A DNA stretch of 52,941 bases from Hyphomicrobiaceae bacterium (GTDB lineage: Bacteria > Pseudomonadota > Alphaproteobacteria > Rhizobiales > Xanthobacteraceae), in NCBI GenBank assembly GCA_947472885.1, contig CANJBX010000024.1, positions 1-52,941 on the forward strand, in the 5' to 3' direction. Under the pieces are notes generated by a model. It was not told where the DNA came from. It did not search any database and saw only the letters and a program-made list of their open reading frames with translations. Both the position numbers and the translations under genes were made by a program. Below, in pieces: positions 10,185 to 19,928 of this stretch. Each line of letters starts with the position of its first letter. Position 1 is the first letter of the stretch.

Positions 10185-11684
10185 ATGGAAGCATTTTCCC
10201 TGCTTGGGCAAGGCATGCTGGTTGCCCTCCAGCCGATGAACCTGTTGTTCGCACTGGTCGGGGTGTTCCTCGGCACCGCTGTCGGCGTGCTGCCCGGCAT
10301 CGGGCCTGCGCTCACCGTCGCTCTGCTGTTGCCGGTCACCTACAAGCTCGATCCGGCAGGCTCCCTCATCATGTTCGCCGGCATCTATTACGGCGGCATG
10401 TATGGCGGCTCGACCACCGCGATCCTCATCAACACGCCGGGAGAGAGCGCATCGATGGCGACCGCGCTCGAAGGCAACAAGATGGCCAAGGCCGGACGCG
10501 GCGGCCCCGCGCTCGCGACCGCCGCCATCGGCTCGTTCGTGGCGGGCACTGTTGCGACGCTCGGCCTGACGTTCCTCGCGCCATGGCTTGTCGAAATCGC
10601 GGTGAAGTTCGGGCCCGAGGATTATTTCGCGCTGATGTGCGTTGCCTTCATCACCGTATCGGCGACGTTTGGCGACTCGCCGATCCGCGGCCTCACGAGC
10701 CTGTTCATCGGCCTGACGCTCGGCCTCGTCGGCATCGACAAACTGACCGGACAGGCCCGGCTGGCGTTTGGCGTTCCCGAACTGCTGGACGGCGTCGAAG
10801 TGACGACGCTGGCCGTCGGCCTGTTCGCCATCGGCGAAGCGCTCTATGTCGCGTCGCGCCGCCACCACACCGAGGAAAAACTCGAAGCCATCCGCGGCTC
10901 GCTGTGGATGACCAGGCAGGACTGGAAGCGTTCATGGGCGCCGTGGCTGCGCGGCACGCTGTTCGGATTTCCCATCGGCGCATTGCCCGCGGGCGGCGCG
11001 GAAATCCCGACGTTTCTTTCCTACTCGACGGAAAGGCGGCTGTGCAAATACCCGGAAGAATTCGGCAAGGGCGCGATTGAAGGCGTCGCCGGACCTGAAG
11101 CCGCCAACAATGCGTCCGCCGCCGGCACGCTGGTGCCGCTGCTCACGCTCGGCCTGCCGACGTCGGCAACCGCCGCGATGATGCTCGCGGGCTTCCAGCA
11201 ATACGGCCTCAATCCCGGCCCGCTGCTGTTTGCCGAAAAGCCGGACCTCGTCTGGGGCCTGATCGCCAGCCTGTTCATCGCCAACACGATGCTGCTGCTG
11301 CTGAACCTGCCGCTGGTCGGCTTGTGGGTGAAGTTGTTGTCGATCCCGCAGCCATGGCTCTATGCCGGCATTCTGGTGTTCGCGACCATGGGGACGATTG
11401 CGGCGAAACCTTCCGTGATCGAACTGAGTATGCTCGCCGTGTTCGGCGTCATGGGCTTCATGATGCGGCGGTTCGATTTCCCGATTGCGCCGGTCGTGGT
11501 CGGGTTGATCCTCGGGCCGGTCGCGGAAGTTCAACTGCGTCGCGCCATGCAGATCAGCTTGGGCGATCCCATGGTGCTGCTGGAAAGCCCGATCAGCGCG
11601 ACGTTACTCGGCGTTGCGCTGATCGCGCTTGTGGCGCCTTTCGTGCTGCGCGGCCTTGGCCGGTTCAAGGCAAGCGGTGATTAA
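10185..11684 (+). CDS. tctA: tripartite tricarboxylate transporter, large membrane subunit
   Basis: The 499-residue pore-forming subunit with about twelve membrane spans. The two signature glycine-rich blocks are present: [21 protein letters not shown] with [20 protein letters not shown] near residues 30-90, and the second-half repeat [35 protein letters not shown]. Full length and no interruption indicate a working transporter. No regulator (TctD/TctE) is adjacent. Confidence 0.92.
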   Translation: MEAFSLLGQGMLVALQPMNLLFALVGVFLGTAVGVLPGIGPALTVALLLPVTYKLDPAGSLIMFAGIYYGGMYGGSTTAILINTPGESASMATALEGNKMAKAGRGGPALATAAIGSFVAGTVATLGLTFLAPWLVEIAVKFGPEDYFALMCVAFITVSATFGDSPIRGLTSLFIGLTLGLVGIDKLTGQARLAFGVPELLDGVEVTTLAVGLFAIGEALYVASRRHHTEEKLEAIRGSLWMTRQDWKRSWAPWLRGTLFGFPIGALPAGGAEIPTFLSYSTERRLCKYPEEFGKGAIEGVAGPEAANNASAAGTLVPLLTLGLPTSATAAMMLAGFQQYGLNPGPLLFAEKPDLVWGLIASLFIANTMLLLLNLPLVGLWVKLLSIPQPWLYAGILVFATMGTIAAKPSVIELSMLAVFGVMGFMMRRFDFPIAPVVVGLILGPVAEVQLRRAMQISLGDPMVLLESPISATLLGVALIALVAPFVLRGLGRFKASGD

Positions 11685-11815
11685 GCCAGCAGATCGTACA
11701 AAATCGGGCCGGAACGTGGTTAGTAAAGTTTCACCACGCCCGCCAAGGGAACGTTAAACCGGCTTGTCTATAGCTATTCCGGCATGCGCGGTCTTTGCCG
11801 CGACGGAGCAGCGCC

Positions 11816-13192
11816 TTGTCGGTTACGGATTCGCTCAATCGTCTGCCAGTGCTGCGCGGCCTTGCGCGCATCCGCGCGTGGCTGGCCGACAGCGGCCACA
11901 ACGCGCTGGCGCAGCGTGTTGCCGGCGCGACGTTTCTCATCCGCATCGGTAGCGCCGCCCTCGCCTACCTTTCGCAGATCGCGCTCGCGCGCTGGATGGG
12001 TGCCCATGAATTCGGCATCTATGTCTATGTCTGGACCTGGGCATTGCTGATCGGCAACATCGCCGACGCCGGAATGTCGTCAGCCGCACAACGCTTCGTG
12101 CCGGAATATGCCGAGCGTGGCATGTCCGGTCACCTGCGCGGCTTCATCTTGGGCAGCAGATGGCTTGCCGCTGCGATTGCAACGGCGTTCGCGCTACTTG
12201 CGCTGCTCACGATCAGGCTCTGCGCGCCGCTATTCGACCATGCTTTCGTTATTCCGCTCTATCTGGCGTGTCTTTGTCTGCCGATCTATGCCGTGAGCAG
12301 CGTTCAGGACGGCATCGCACGTTGCTACAACTGGCCCTCCGTCGGCATGATGCCAACCTTCATTGCCCGGCCTATTCTGCTGCTGGCATTGATGTTCGCG
12401 GCCTATTCCACCGGCTTTGCCAGCGATGCGACGACGGCCATGTTGTGTTCGGTGATTTCCTACTGGTTCATCGGCGTCGGGCAAATCTTCCTGCTCAACC
12501 GCAGGCTCGCGACGAAAATCGAGAAGGGGCCGAAAACCTACGAACCGAAACAATGGCTTGCGACATCGCTGCCGATTGTCATGGTGATCGGCTTCTACGT
12601 CATGCTGACCTATGTCGACATCATCGTGCTGCAGCAGTTTTCCTCGCCGGAAACCGTCGCGCATTATCATGCAGCGGCCAAGACATTGACCTTGGTGTCA
12701 TTTGTCTACTTCTCGGTGTCGGCCGCGGCCGGCCATCGCTTCAGCGCGTACCAGGCCGCCGGTGAAATCGGCAAGCTGAAAACCTTCATCGCCGACACTG
12801 TCAGGTGGACCTTCTGGCCTTCGCTTGCGCTTATTCTGGCCCTGCTCGCTGCCGGCTGGCCCTTGCTTGCGTTGTTTGGGCCGGACTTTACGGCCGCCTA
12901 TCCATTGATGTTCGTCCTGGCGTTCGGGCTGCTGGCCCGCGCCTCGGTCGGTCCCGCCGAACGGATACTGAGCATGCTCGGCGAGCAGCGCGCCTGCGCG
13001 GCGGCGTACTTCATCGCCAGCATGGTCAACCTGATCGCATGTTTCATTCTGGTGCCGCGCTATGGCGCGATGGGCGCGGCAATCGCGACTTCGCTTGCGC
13101 TAATCGCGGAGTCGATCCAGCTGTTCTGGATCAGCAAGAAACGGCTCGGCTTTCACGTCTTCGTTCTCGGACGCAAGGCTTCAGCCGCCTAA
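11816..13192 (+). CDS. polysaccharide flippase-like membrane protein (Wzx/MATE superfamily)
   Basis: A polytopic protein of about 458 residues with roughly 12-14 membrane spans, of the polysaccharide-biosynthesis/oligosaccharide flippase type. Such proteins move lipid-linked sugar units across the inner membrane. Segments such as QIALARWMGAHEFGIYVYVWTW and YGAMGAAIATSLALI are typical. The likeliest start is TTG at 11816 (SVTDSLNRLP). A TTG at 11795 is also in frame and no ATG is well placed. The end overlaps the convergent acyl-CoA synthetase gene by 4 bp. No glycosyltransferase genes are nearby, so the sugar substrate is unknown. Confidence 0.75.
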   Translation: MSVTDSLNRLPVLRGLARIRAWLADSGHNALAQRVAGATFLIRIGSAALAYLSQIALARWMGAHEFGIYVYVWTWALLIGNIADAGMSSAAQRFVPEYAERGMSGHLRGFILGSRWLAAAIATAFALLALLTIRLCAPLFDHAFVIPLYLACLCLPIYAVSSVQDGIARCYNWPSVGMMPTFIARPILLLALMFAAYSTGFASDATTAMLCSVISYWFIGVGQIFLLNRRLATKIEKGPKTYEPKQWLATSLPIVMVIGFYVMLTYVDIIVLQQFSSPETVAHYHAAAKTLTLVSFVYFSVSAAAGHRFSAYQAAGEIGKLKTFIADTVRWTFWPSLALILALLAAGWPLLALFGPDFTAAYPLMFVLAFGLLARASVGPAERILSMLGEQRACAAAYFIASMVNLIACFILVPRYGAMGAAIATSLALIAESIQLFWISKKRLGFHVFVLGRKASAA

Positions 13193-14823
13193 ACCTGCTC
13201 GCGCAGCAAGCGCCGGATGACCTTGCCGGTCGTCGTCATCGGCATTTCATCAATGAACGCAATCTCGCGCGGATACTCATGCGCGGACAAGCGCGTTTTC
13301 ACGAATTCCTGAATCTCGGACGCCAGCTTGTCGGACGGCGGCGTGCCCTGCTTAAGCACAATGAACGCCTTGACGATTTCCGTGCGCATCGGGTCCGGCT
13401 TGCCGACCGCGGCGGCGAGCGCAACCGCCGGATGGCTAATCAAACAGTCCTCGATCTCGCCGGGACCGATGCGATAGCCCGCCGAGGTGATCACATCGTC
13501 GTCGCGGCCAACGAAGGAAATGTAACCTTCATCATCCATCACACCCTGATCGCCGGTCGTCATCCAGTCGCCGATGAACTTGTCGCGTGTCGCTTCCGGC
13601 TTGTTCCAGTATTGCAGGAACATCACCGGGTCCGGCCGCTGCACCGCGATCTGACCCGGCTCACCGGCCTTGCACAGGGAACCGTCTTCGCGAATGACCG
13701 CGACGCGATGGCCCGGCACCGGCTTGCCGATGGCGCCGGCCCTGGAAACACCGATAGCCGCACAACCTGCCAGAATCTTGTTACACTCGGTCTGGCCGTA
13801 AAACTCGTTGATGGTGAGACCGAGCGCGGTCTTGCCCCACTCGTAGGTTTCCGCGCCGAGCGACTCACCACCGGAACCGATGGTCCGCATGTCGATGGCA
13901 TGGCGGCCACGCGGGCTTGGCGCGGCGCGCAGCATGCGTAGCGCGGTCGGCGGAATAAAAGCGTTGCGCACACCGGCCTTCGCCATCAGCGCGAACGCAT
14001 CCTCCGGCTCGAATTTCTCGAATTTCCGCGCCACCACCGGCACACCGTAATAAAGCCCCGGCAGCAGCACGTTGAGCAAGCCGCCAGCCCAGGCCCAGTC
14101 CGCCGGTGTCCACAGGCGGTCGCCAGCTTGCGGGAAAAACTCATGGACGAATTCGACGCCCGGCAGATGGCCGAGCAGCACGCGATGCGGTTCCAGCGCA
14201 CCCTTGGCCTGCCCCGTCGTGCCCGACGTGTAGATCATCATCGCCGGATCGTCAGCGCCGGTCGCCTCTGGCGTGAAAGCGTCGGAGGCGCGTGCAATCG
14301 TGTCGTGGAAACTCATCGCATGTTCGCCCGCGCCATCAATCGACAGCACCAGCTTCAACTCCGGCAGTACATCGCGCAACGCTGCAAGTTTCACAACACC
14401 GGCAGCATTGGTGATCGCAGCTTTCGCGCCGGCATCGCCGAGGCGATATGAGATTGCATCGACACCGAACAGCGTCGCCAGCGGCAGCGCGACCGCGCCG
14501 AGCTTGTAGACCGCGATGTGGATGGCCGCGACTTCCGGCGACTGCGGCAGCAGGATCGCAACGCGGTCGCCGCGCTTGATGCCATGAGCGCGCAGCGTGT
14601 TCGCCAGCCGGTTGGATTTCTCGCGCAGCCAGCCATAGCTGATGTCTTCGCTGCGGCCATCCGGCGTGTAGTGGACAATCGCCGTGCGGCGCGGATCGCG
14701 CGCGGCCCAGACATCGCAGACCGCGACGCCGATGTTGAACGCTGCCGGAACCTGCCAGCGAAACTCACGATAGAGCGTGTCGTAGTCACGCGCCTTCGGC
14801 AGAACGGTCGGTGCGAAATCCAT
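13189..14823 (-). CDS. AMP-dependent acyl-CoA synthetase (acetyl/medium-chain type)
   Basis: A 544-residue adenylate-forming enzyme. Motifs include the ATP loop MIYTSGTTGQAKGAL, NEFYGQTECN, the TGD block (WMTTGDQGVMDD), the hinge FVGRDDDVITSAGYRIGPGEIE and the C-terminal catalytic Lys in MTTTGKVIRRLLREQ. It most resembles the acetyl-CoA and medium-chain (ACSM-like) synthetases rather than FadD, so it probably activates a short or medium carboxylic acid. It stands alone, convergent with the flippase gene and upstream of a long repeat. Confidence 0.85.
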   Translation of the reverse strand: MDFAPTVLPKARDYDTLYREFRWQVPAAFNIGVAVCDVWAARDPRRTAIVHYTPDGRSEDISYGWLREKSNRLANTLRAHGIKRGDRVAILLPQSPEVAAIHIAVYKLGAVALPLATLFGVDAISYRLGDAGAKAAITNAAGVVKLAALRDVLPELKLVLSIDGAGEHAMSFHDTIARASDAFTPEATGADDPAMMIYTSGTTGQAKGALEPHRVLLGHLPGVEFVHEFFPQAGDRLWTPADWAWAGGLLNVLLPGLYYGVPVVARKFEKFEPEDAFALMAKAGVRNAFIPPTALRMLRAAPSPRGRHAIDMRTIGSGGESLGAETYEWGKTALGLTINEFYGQTECNKILAGCAAIGVSRAGAIGKPVPGHRVAVIREDGSLCKAGEPGQIAVQRPDPVMFLQYWNKPEATRDKFIGDWMTTGDQGVMDDEGYISFVGRDDDVITSAGYRIGPGEIEDCLISHPAVALAAAVGKPDPMRTEIVKAFIVLKQGTPPSDKLASEIQEFVKTRLSAHEYPREIAFIDEMPMTTTGKVIRRLLREQV

Positions 14824-14879
14824 GCGCGCGGAGGCTAGTGCGTTACCGTTTTAATCGCAACGCTTGCGGCGATGTCAGT

Positions 14880-15039
14880 GCACTCCCTCTCCCCGCAAAG
14901 CCCGTCGAAGACGGGCGTGTACGCCCTTTTGCTGGGGAGAGGGTTGGGGTGAGGGGCGTTGTGCAACGAGCGCAACCCTATCGAATCCCCCTCACCCGGC
15001 GCTTCGCGCCGACCTCTCCCCGCACGCGGGGAGAGGTAA
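14880..15039. repeat. palindromic intergenic repeat, copy 1
   Basis: A structured repeat opening with CACTCCCTCTCCCCG and closing with GGGGAGAGGTAA. Internal arms read GGGGTGAGGGG and CCCCTCACCC, and there is a GGCGCTTCGCGCC hairpin. Copy 2 at 25699 shares the outer and middle arms and differs in the loops. Repeats of this design are common between genes in Bradyrhizobium and its relatives, and they have no known coding role. Confidence 0.85.
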
Positions 15040-15058
15040 CCAGCGCTCGCGGCGGCAT

Positions 15059-15096
15059 CGATTCAAGCAGAGCCAATCGATTCAAGCAGAGCCAAT
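15059..15096. repeat. 19-bp tandem duplication
   Basis: Two exact, adjacent copies of CGATTCAAGCAGAGCCAAT occupy 15059-15077 and 15078-15096. The likely origin is replication slippage. No function is evident. Confidence 0.95.
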
Positions 15097-15171
15097 CATG
15101 CGTAAATGCGTTACCGGCCAGAGGGAAAGCCGATCAGCACGCCGCCTGCGAAATAACACGCATGTAAAATA

Positions 15172-15750
15172 TCAGCGACCCATGACCGGAGGACGCTTCG
15201 GCGCGCCCGAGCGCATCAGGCCCTTGTTGGCCGTGCCGCCTTCGTCCACGCCGGCCAAAATGAGCGTCCAGAACACCTTGTATTTGGAATTCGGCGCATA
15301 GGTCGCCGCGATGCCCATGTGGGTGACGCCAGCCTTCAGCATGTTGGCGCGGTGCGGCGGCGAATCGCGCCAGCCGGAGAAAGCCTCCGCCAGCGTGTGA
15401 TAGCCCGCGCCGATGTTCTCGACCGCCACACCGGCATTGAAGCCGGAACTCTGGATGCGGTCGCGAAACTCGCCGCCCGCCGAATGCTCGAACCTGTTGT
15501 TGCGCGCCATCGCCCGGGACTGCGCCTCGGCGGCCCGCGTCAAGGCAGGATCGAGTACGACCTGGCCAAGGCCGTTGTTGCGGCGATAACCGGAGATCAT
15601 CGACGCCGCGGCATTGGCGTCGAGTTCGGCGTTCGCAGACGCCATGCTGCGATAGAAGGTCGGCTCGGCCGGCGTTTCGCTTACGGCGGCACAGGCGCAA
15701 AGCGCGCCGGCAGCCAATGTCACGCCGAGCATACGAAAATTGAAATTCAC
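15172..15750 (-). CDS. CAP-domain (SCP/PR-1) protein, probable lipoprotein
   Basis: About 192 residues from a GTG start at 15750, which has a GGAG site just upstream; a longer frame reaching 15810 has no better start. The N-terminus is a signal sequence (MLGVTLAAGALCACA) with a lipobox-like LCAC, so it is probably lipidated and exported. The CAP fold is shown by SRAMARNNRFEHS, the VAVENIGAGYHTLAEAFSGWRDSPPHRANML block and the late HMGIAATY strand. Bacterial CAP proteins are secreted or surface proteins of mostly unknown activity. It reads toward the acyl-CoA synthetase gene. Confidence 0.85.
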   Translation of the reverse strand: MNFNFRMLGVTLAAGALCACAAVSETPAEPTFYRSMASANAELDANAAASMISGYRRNNGLGQVVLDPALTRAAEAQSRAMARNNRFEHSAGGEFRDRIQSSGFNAGVAVENIGAGYHTLAEAFSGWRDSPPHRANMLKAGVTHMGIAATYAPNSKYKVFWTLILAGVDEGGTANKGLMRSGAPKRPPVMGR

Positions 15751-15854
15751 GGTGGTCTCCGAATCGACGGGATTACTTAGCGCACTTTGCGAAAGACTAC
15801 AGCGCAGCAAGCCGGAATGCCGCTACCGGATACCGCAAACTGCATATGAAACGA

Positions 15855-18309
15855 TTAAGCCTTTTCCGCGGAAGGCGGTTTTTCGTCGGCGTTGTGCACC
15901 CAGATGTCGCTTCTGCCTGCCGCCGACAGCGTGATGCCCATATCACGGAATCGCTTGAGGATATCGAAGTGGATATCGCTTTTCACACCACCACCGCGCG
16001 CCACATTCGGCACCACGCAGAACACGTCGAACTCCAGGCCCTTTTCGCCAAAGGCAGAAAGCAGCACGACGGGCGGCGACGACTGTTCGACTTCCGGGTG
16101 TTCCCTGGCGCAGGCGATCAGCGTGTCACGCACCTGCGCCGGATCGCTGCCATACCCGACGACGACCTTGAGCGCGACGCGGCCCAGTGTGTCGGAATGG
16201 GTCCAGTTCTTGACGACGCCGGTGACAAGTTCCGAATTCGGGATGATGACGCTGGCGCGGTCGTAGGTTTCGATCTCGGTCGCGCGCACGCTGATGCGCC
16301 GCACGATGCCTTCCTCGTTCTTCACCACCACGCGGTCGCCGACGCGGATCGGCCGCTCGGCCAGAAGGATGATCCCCGATACGAAATTCGACACGATGGA
16401 TTGGAGGCCGAAACCGATACCCACCGACAGCGCGCCTGCGATCAGTGCGATCTTCTGCAGGTCGATACCGATTTCGGCGAGTGTGAACACAATAATGATG
16501 ATGAAACTGGCATAGCCAAATAGCGACGACACCGAATTCTGCAGACCGGGATCGAGCCGCGTGCGCGGCAGGAAATTGCGGTCGAGCCAGCGCTGCAGCG
16601 CGCGAATGGCGAAAGTGCCGATCAACAGCAGCGCCGCCGCACTCAGGATAGTGCCGACGGAAACTGTCAGCTCGCCAATGCGGAACCCGAATACCGCGTC
16701 TTGCACGACGCCGAAGAAGTCCGCCGCGAACACGCCCCAGGGGCCCAGCACCGGAAGAACCACCAGCAACGCCAGCAGCACCTTCGCAACGGCGGCGAGC
16801 AGCGTGCCGACGAGTTCGAGGCCACGCGGCGACACGCCGAACGTGACTGCCATGCGGCGGCCGCGCTCGGTCTGCGCCGTGATGACATCGGAGAACAGCG
16901 CATCGACAAAAGACGCGCAGACGAAGAAGGTTGCGATCATCGCCAACAGCACGACGCCGCGGCCCGCAAGGAACGCGGCGAAGCCAATGAATCCCGTCAT
17001 CAGCGCGGCGGCGAGTGTCGCGGCGAACAGCCATGCGATGAACCGCAGCCCCGGCGTGCCGAGCTTGTCGGCGGGCATCAGGGCCGGTTCGTCCGGCGGC
17101 ATGCGCAGCAAGAGGTAAAGCGTCAATGCACCGATAGCCAGGGCAAGCAGCGCACTGGTCAGCACGGTCGCCGACAACGGCGCGGCGACGGTCTTGTGCA
17201 GCAAGTTGAGGAAGATCGCCGCGCCGACCGCGCGCGAACTCCATGTCAGATAACTCGCCAGCCGTTGCGTGCGAATGTCGCCGCGTTCACCATCCGGCGC
17301 TGAGGTTCGTCAGGCGCCAGCGCCGCAACGGCCACCGCGCGGCCAAAACTCGCCACCGCAATGGCAACCGCAAGACCAAGCCCGAGCTGGCCGATATCGG
17401 TCGGCATCAGGCCGTTGCCGTCCAGCACCTTGAGGACGATGATAAAGACCAGCGGGACCGTCACCGTGTCGCGCGCCAGCACGGCAAGCGCGGCCAGTGT
17501 TTTTCCAAAGCGTGTCCTGGCGGCGAGTGCGCCAAAGCGGCTGCGGATCCAGCGCAGGCAGAATGCGGCGGCAAACGCGAAAGCAATGATCGTCACAAGC
17601 GCAATGGCGCCGCCGGTGAACCCGCCATTGCTGCGGATGAAATCCCACCAGTCGCGCGACAGGGTCGCGATGCCCGGCCCCTCAATGGCGGCGGCGCTCA
17701 CCGCCTCGCGCCAGAAATCGAGATCGAGAATGCCCGGCGTGCGCACGAACAGCGCGCGGCTGAACAGCGTGCGGCGGTTCTCGTTGATGCGCGTGGCGAT
17801 CTCGTCAGCGCGCAGCGTGAGGAGCCGCGTCTGCTTGATCGCAGTATCGACCTCGGCGCGGCTTTGCGAAAGCTGCGACCGCTCGGCCGCAAGGGTCGGC
17901 GCTTCCGGCGGAGCGCCCGGCGCGGGCGGCGTACCGAGCTGCGACAGGCGGGTATCGACTTCGGCGAGGCGCGGATCGAGCAGGTCGAGCTTGGCGCGCA
18001 GGCCATCGCGCAGCGGCGCGAGGCGTTCGCGCAGCGCGGTCAGTGTCTCGTCGCTATGATTACCGCCACGAATGGCCTGCTGCATCTGATCGAGCAGGTC
18101 CTTGATGGCATCGAGATCGCCGGTCGCGGAGGCGCGGCGGACCGCCGGCTGTGTCGGCGCCTGCACGGCAGGCTGGCTTTGAGGGACAGGCGCCGTGCGC
18201 TGCTGGGCGTGGTCTGCGCCAGCGCATCGCATGCGCCGCCCGCAAGCAACGTCAGCGCGAGGAGCACCATGGAAACCCACCGCGCCGCGTCATTCCAAAT
18301 GAGTTTCAA
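15855..18309 (-). pseudogene. DUF3772/MscS mechanosensitive channel, two frameshifts
   Basis: Read leftward, three frames join into one ~815-residue protein. A signal peptide (MVLLALTLLAGGACDALAQ) starts near 18309 or 18270. Next, in another frame, comes a DUF3772 periplasmic coiled region and the first membrane spans (17246 to about 18210). Then, in a third frame, come further spans and the MscS core (ALSVGIGFGLQSIVSNFVSGIILLAERPIRVGDRVVV). The breaks are at about 18200-18220 and 17270-17285, and each behaves like one missing base. Functional MscS proteins gate on membrane tension and protect against osmotic downshock. Either the gene is dead or the assembly has two indels here. Confidence 0.8.
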
Positions 18310-18508
18310 GCGTCCGCCTTTGCGATATTTGATTCGGCTGAAATTTATCATTGCGAGCCGGGGTTGCAGACCATCAATCCGTGGCGAGCCTGTGTCTTGA
18401 GGGGTGTTTTTGACTGCGCGCGGGATGGCGCGGAAAGGCGCTTGCATCGCGAATTCGGTATGCAATGATTGCCCGAACATCATACCCGGCCGGGTTGAAG
18501 GATCAAAC

Positions 18509-19102
18509 ATGCGCAAGTTGCTCGTTGCCGCCCTCACCCTCCTCCCGACCACAGCTTTGGCCCACCCCGGTCTCACCCATACCCACGATCTTGCGCAAAG
18601 TCTGGCACAGGGCTTCGTGCATCCGCTCGGCGGACTGGATCATGTGCTGGCGATGGTGGCCGTCGGCCTGCTGGCGGCGCAGCTGGGCGGCCGCGCGCTG
18701 TGGCTGGTGCCTGCCGCATTCGTCGTGACGATGGCGGCGGCTGGCGCGCTGGGCATGACCGGCGTCAATATTCCTCACGTTGAAACCGGCATCGCCTTGT
18801 CGGTCGTCGTCCTCGGCGCGGTCGTTGCGTTGCGCATCGGCATGCCGGTCGGCATCGCCATGGCGATGACCGGCGGGTTCGCCGTGTTCCACGGCTATGC
18901 GCATGGTGTGGAAATGGTGGCGGGCAATAGCGCGGCTTCGGGACTGGTTTACGCGCTCGGCTTCGTTACCGCGACGGCGATGCTGCATGGCGTCGGCATC
19001 GCGGCGGGCCTGATGATGGCAAGCGTGCCGCAGCAGCTTCGCATCACGCAATTCGCCGGCGGCGCGATGGCGCTCGCGGGCGCGGTGCTGCTGGTGGCCT
19101 GA
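18509..19102 (+). CDS. HupE/UreJ family membrane protein
   Basis: A 197-residue protein with a cleavable signal (LLPTTALA|HPG) followed by about six membrane spans. The HPLGGLDHVLAMVAVGLLAAQLGG block is diagnostic of HupE/UreJ, a family linked to nickel or cobalt uptake for hydrogenase and urease. The start at 18509 places a GAAGGAT site upstream. No hydrogenase or urease genes are in the window. A metal-transport role is inferred from the family alone. Confidence 0.85.
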   Translation: MRKLLVAALTLLPTTALAHPGLTHTHDLAQSLAQGFVHPLGGLDHVLAMVAVGLLAAQLGGRALWLVPAAFVVTMAAAGALGMTGVNIPHVETGIALSVVVLGAVVALRIGMPVGIAMAMTGGFAVFHGYAHGVEMVAGNSAASGLVYALGFVTATAMLHGVGIAAGLMMASVPQQLRITQFAGGAMALAGAVLLVA

Positions 19103-19108
19103 GACAAC

Positions 19109-19417
19109 TCAGACCTCGATCGTCACTTTTCCATCCTCAATCGTCACCGCATAGGTCTTCTGCGGGATCATGCACGGCGGCATCATCACCTCGCCGGTGC
19201 GAATGTTGAACTGCCCCTGATGAAAAGGGCATTCGATCACATCGCCCTCGATGTAGCCCTCCGACAACGAGCCGGGGCCATGGGTGCACAGGTCGTCCAT
19301 CACATAGAACTGCCCCGCGACATTGAACACGGCGAGCGCAAGGTCGCCCGCCTCCACCTTGATCGCGGCACCTTCCGCGACATCGCCGGTGCTGCATAAT
19401 TCGAGACGCTGGGCCAT
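19109..19417 (-). CDS. Rieske [2Fe-2S] ferredoxin of a ring-hydroxylating oxygenase system
   Basis: A 102-residue soluble Rieske ferredoxin of the BphF/NdoA-like class. Cluster ligands are Cys44-x-His46 and Cys63-x2-His66 (CTHGPG and CPFHQG). It would carry electrons from the FAD reductase (24448) to the oxygenase (22640). Its reading direction is opposite to theirs. Before the transposon arrived, its start codon stood only ~98 bp from the oxygenase start. The insertion now lies 6 bp above the ATG, cutting the gene off from its native promoter and much of its leader. Expression must come from within the transposon or be lost. Confidence 0.88.
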   Translation of the reverse strand: MAQRLELCSTGDVAEGAAIKVEAGDLALAVFNVAGQFYVMDDLCTHGPGSLSEGYIEGDVIECPFHQGQFNIRTGEVMMPPCMIPQKTYAVTIEDGKVTIEV

Positions 19418-19423
19418 GGGGGA

Positions 19424-19431
19424 TGCATTCC
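19424..19431. repeat. 8-bp target-site duplication, left copy
   Basis: TGCATTCC directly abuts the left terminal repeat of the transposon and is repeated exactly at 22548-22555. Confidence 0.95.
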
Positions 19432-19466
19432 GGTAGTGTCTCAGTTTGAAATTCCGGCTGGTTGAC

Positions 19467-19679
19467 CTAGCCGGTACGGTCGGCGATGACCCCCAGCATG
19501 ACCACGATGCCCGCCAGTAAGAATACCACCAGCTTCAGGTCCTGGCGAAGGTGTAGGAGGAGTATCCAGCTGCGGTCGTCGAACGGTGCGCGGTCATATT
19601 CAGCCCGATCCTTTTTGTTGCCTCGCGAGGCACTCCACATGAGCAGGCTTGTTAGTATAATAGCGCCAATTGTGAACAT
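19467..19679 (-). CDS. small membrane protein, transposon cargo
   Basis: A 70-residue open frame with two hydrophobic segments (TIGAIILTSLLMW and LKLVVFLLAGIVVMLGVIA) separated by a charged stretch (SRGNKKDRAEYDRAPFDDR). I do not recognise a family. It is divergent from the 72-residue gene across a 30-bp gap and reads toward the ferredoxin gene, so its promoter could also drive that gene. The evidence for coding is the membrane-protein pattern and its placement only. Confidence 0.45.
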   Translation of the reverse strand: MFTIGAIILTSLLMWSASRGNKKDRAEYDRAPFDDRSWILLLHLRQDLKLVVFLLAGIVVMLGVIADRTG

Positions 19680-19709
19680 AGATTCCGTCTCCGCGATGAA
19701 GGAAGCCTA

Positions 19710-19928
19710 ATGCCCCGAGGCCCCAAAGGCGAGAAGCGCCCCGCCGACGTGATCGGCAATGCCGTCCACGTCATGCGGATCGCGACGGGGGAAATTGAAG
19801 AAACTGCCGTCCAGATGCCGAAGCGGGCTAAAGGTGGCAAGGCGCGGGCCAAGAGCCTGCCGCCGGAGGCGCGGTCAGAGATCGCACGAGCGGCAGCAAG
19901 CGCCAGGTGGAAGAAAAGCGGCCCTTAA
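19710..19928 (+). CDS. small basic protein, transposon cargo
   Basis: A 72-residue, highly basic protein starting MPRGPKGEKRPADVIGNAVHVMRIATGE and ending in GGKARAKSLPPEARSEIARAAASARWKK. The C-terminal block resembles short basic motifs found in small proteins of mobile elements, which suggests nucleic-acid binding. A GAAGGAAG site stands in front of the ATG. Function is unknown. Its stop overlaps the end of the convergent 159-residue gene. Confidence 0.65.
   Translation: MPRGPKGEKRPADVIGNAVHVMRIATGEIEETAVQMPKRAKGGKARAKSLPPEARSEIARAAASARWKKSGP

Larger units (their letters stand above)
14824..15171. other. intergenic stretch made of repeats
   Basis: This 348-base gap separates the acyl-CoA synthetase gene from the CAP-domain gene. 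It holds a ~160-bp palindromic intergenic repeat and a 19-bp tandem duplication, listed separately. I see no convincing coding sequence or RNA gene in the remainder. Confidence 0.7.

Noticed and set aside
14880-15096. CRISPR-like array in the repeat-rich gap
   Set aside because: There is one palindromic repeat and one simple 19-bp duplication without spacers. No cas genes are present anywhere in the window.
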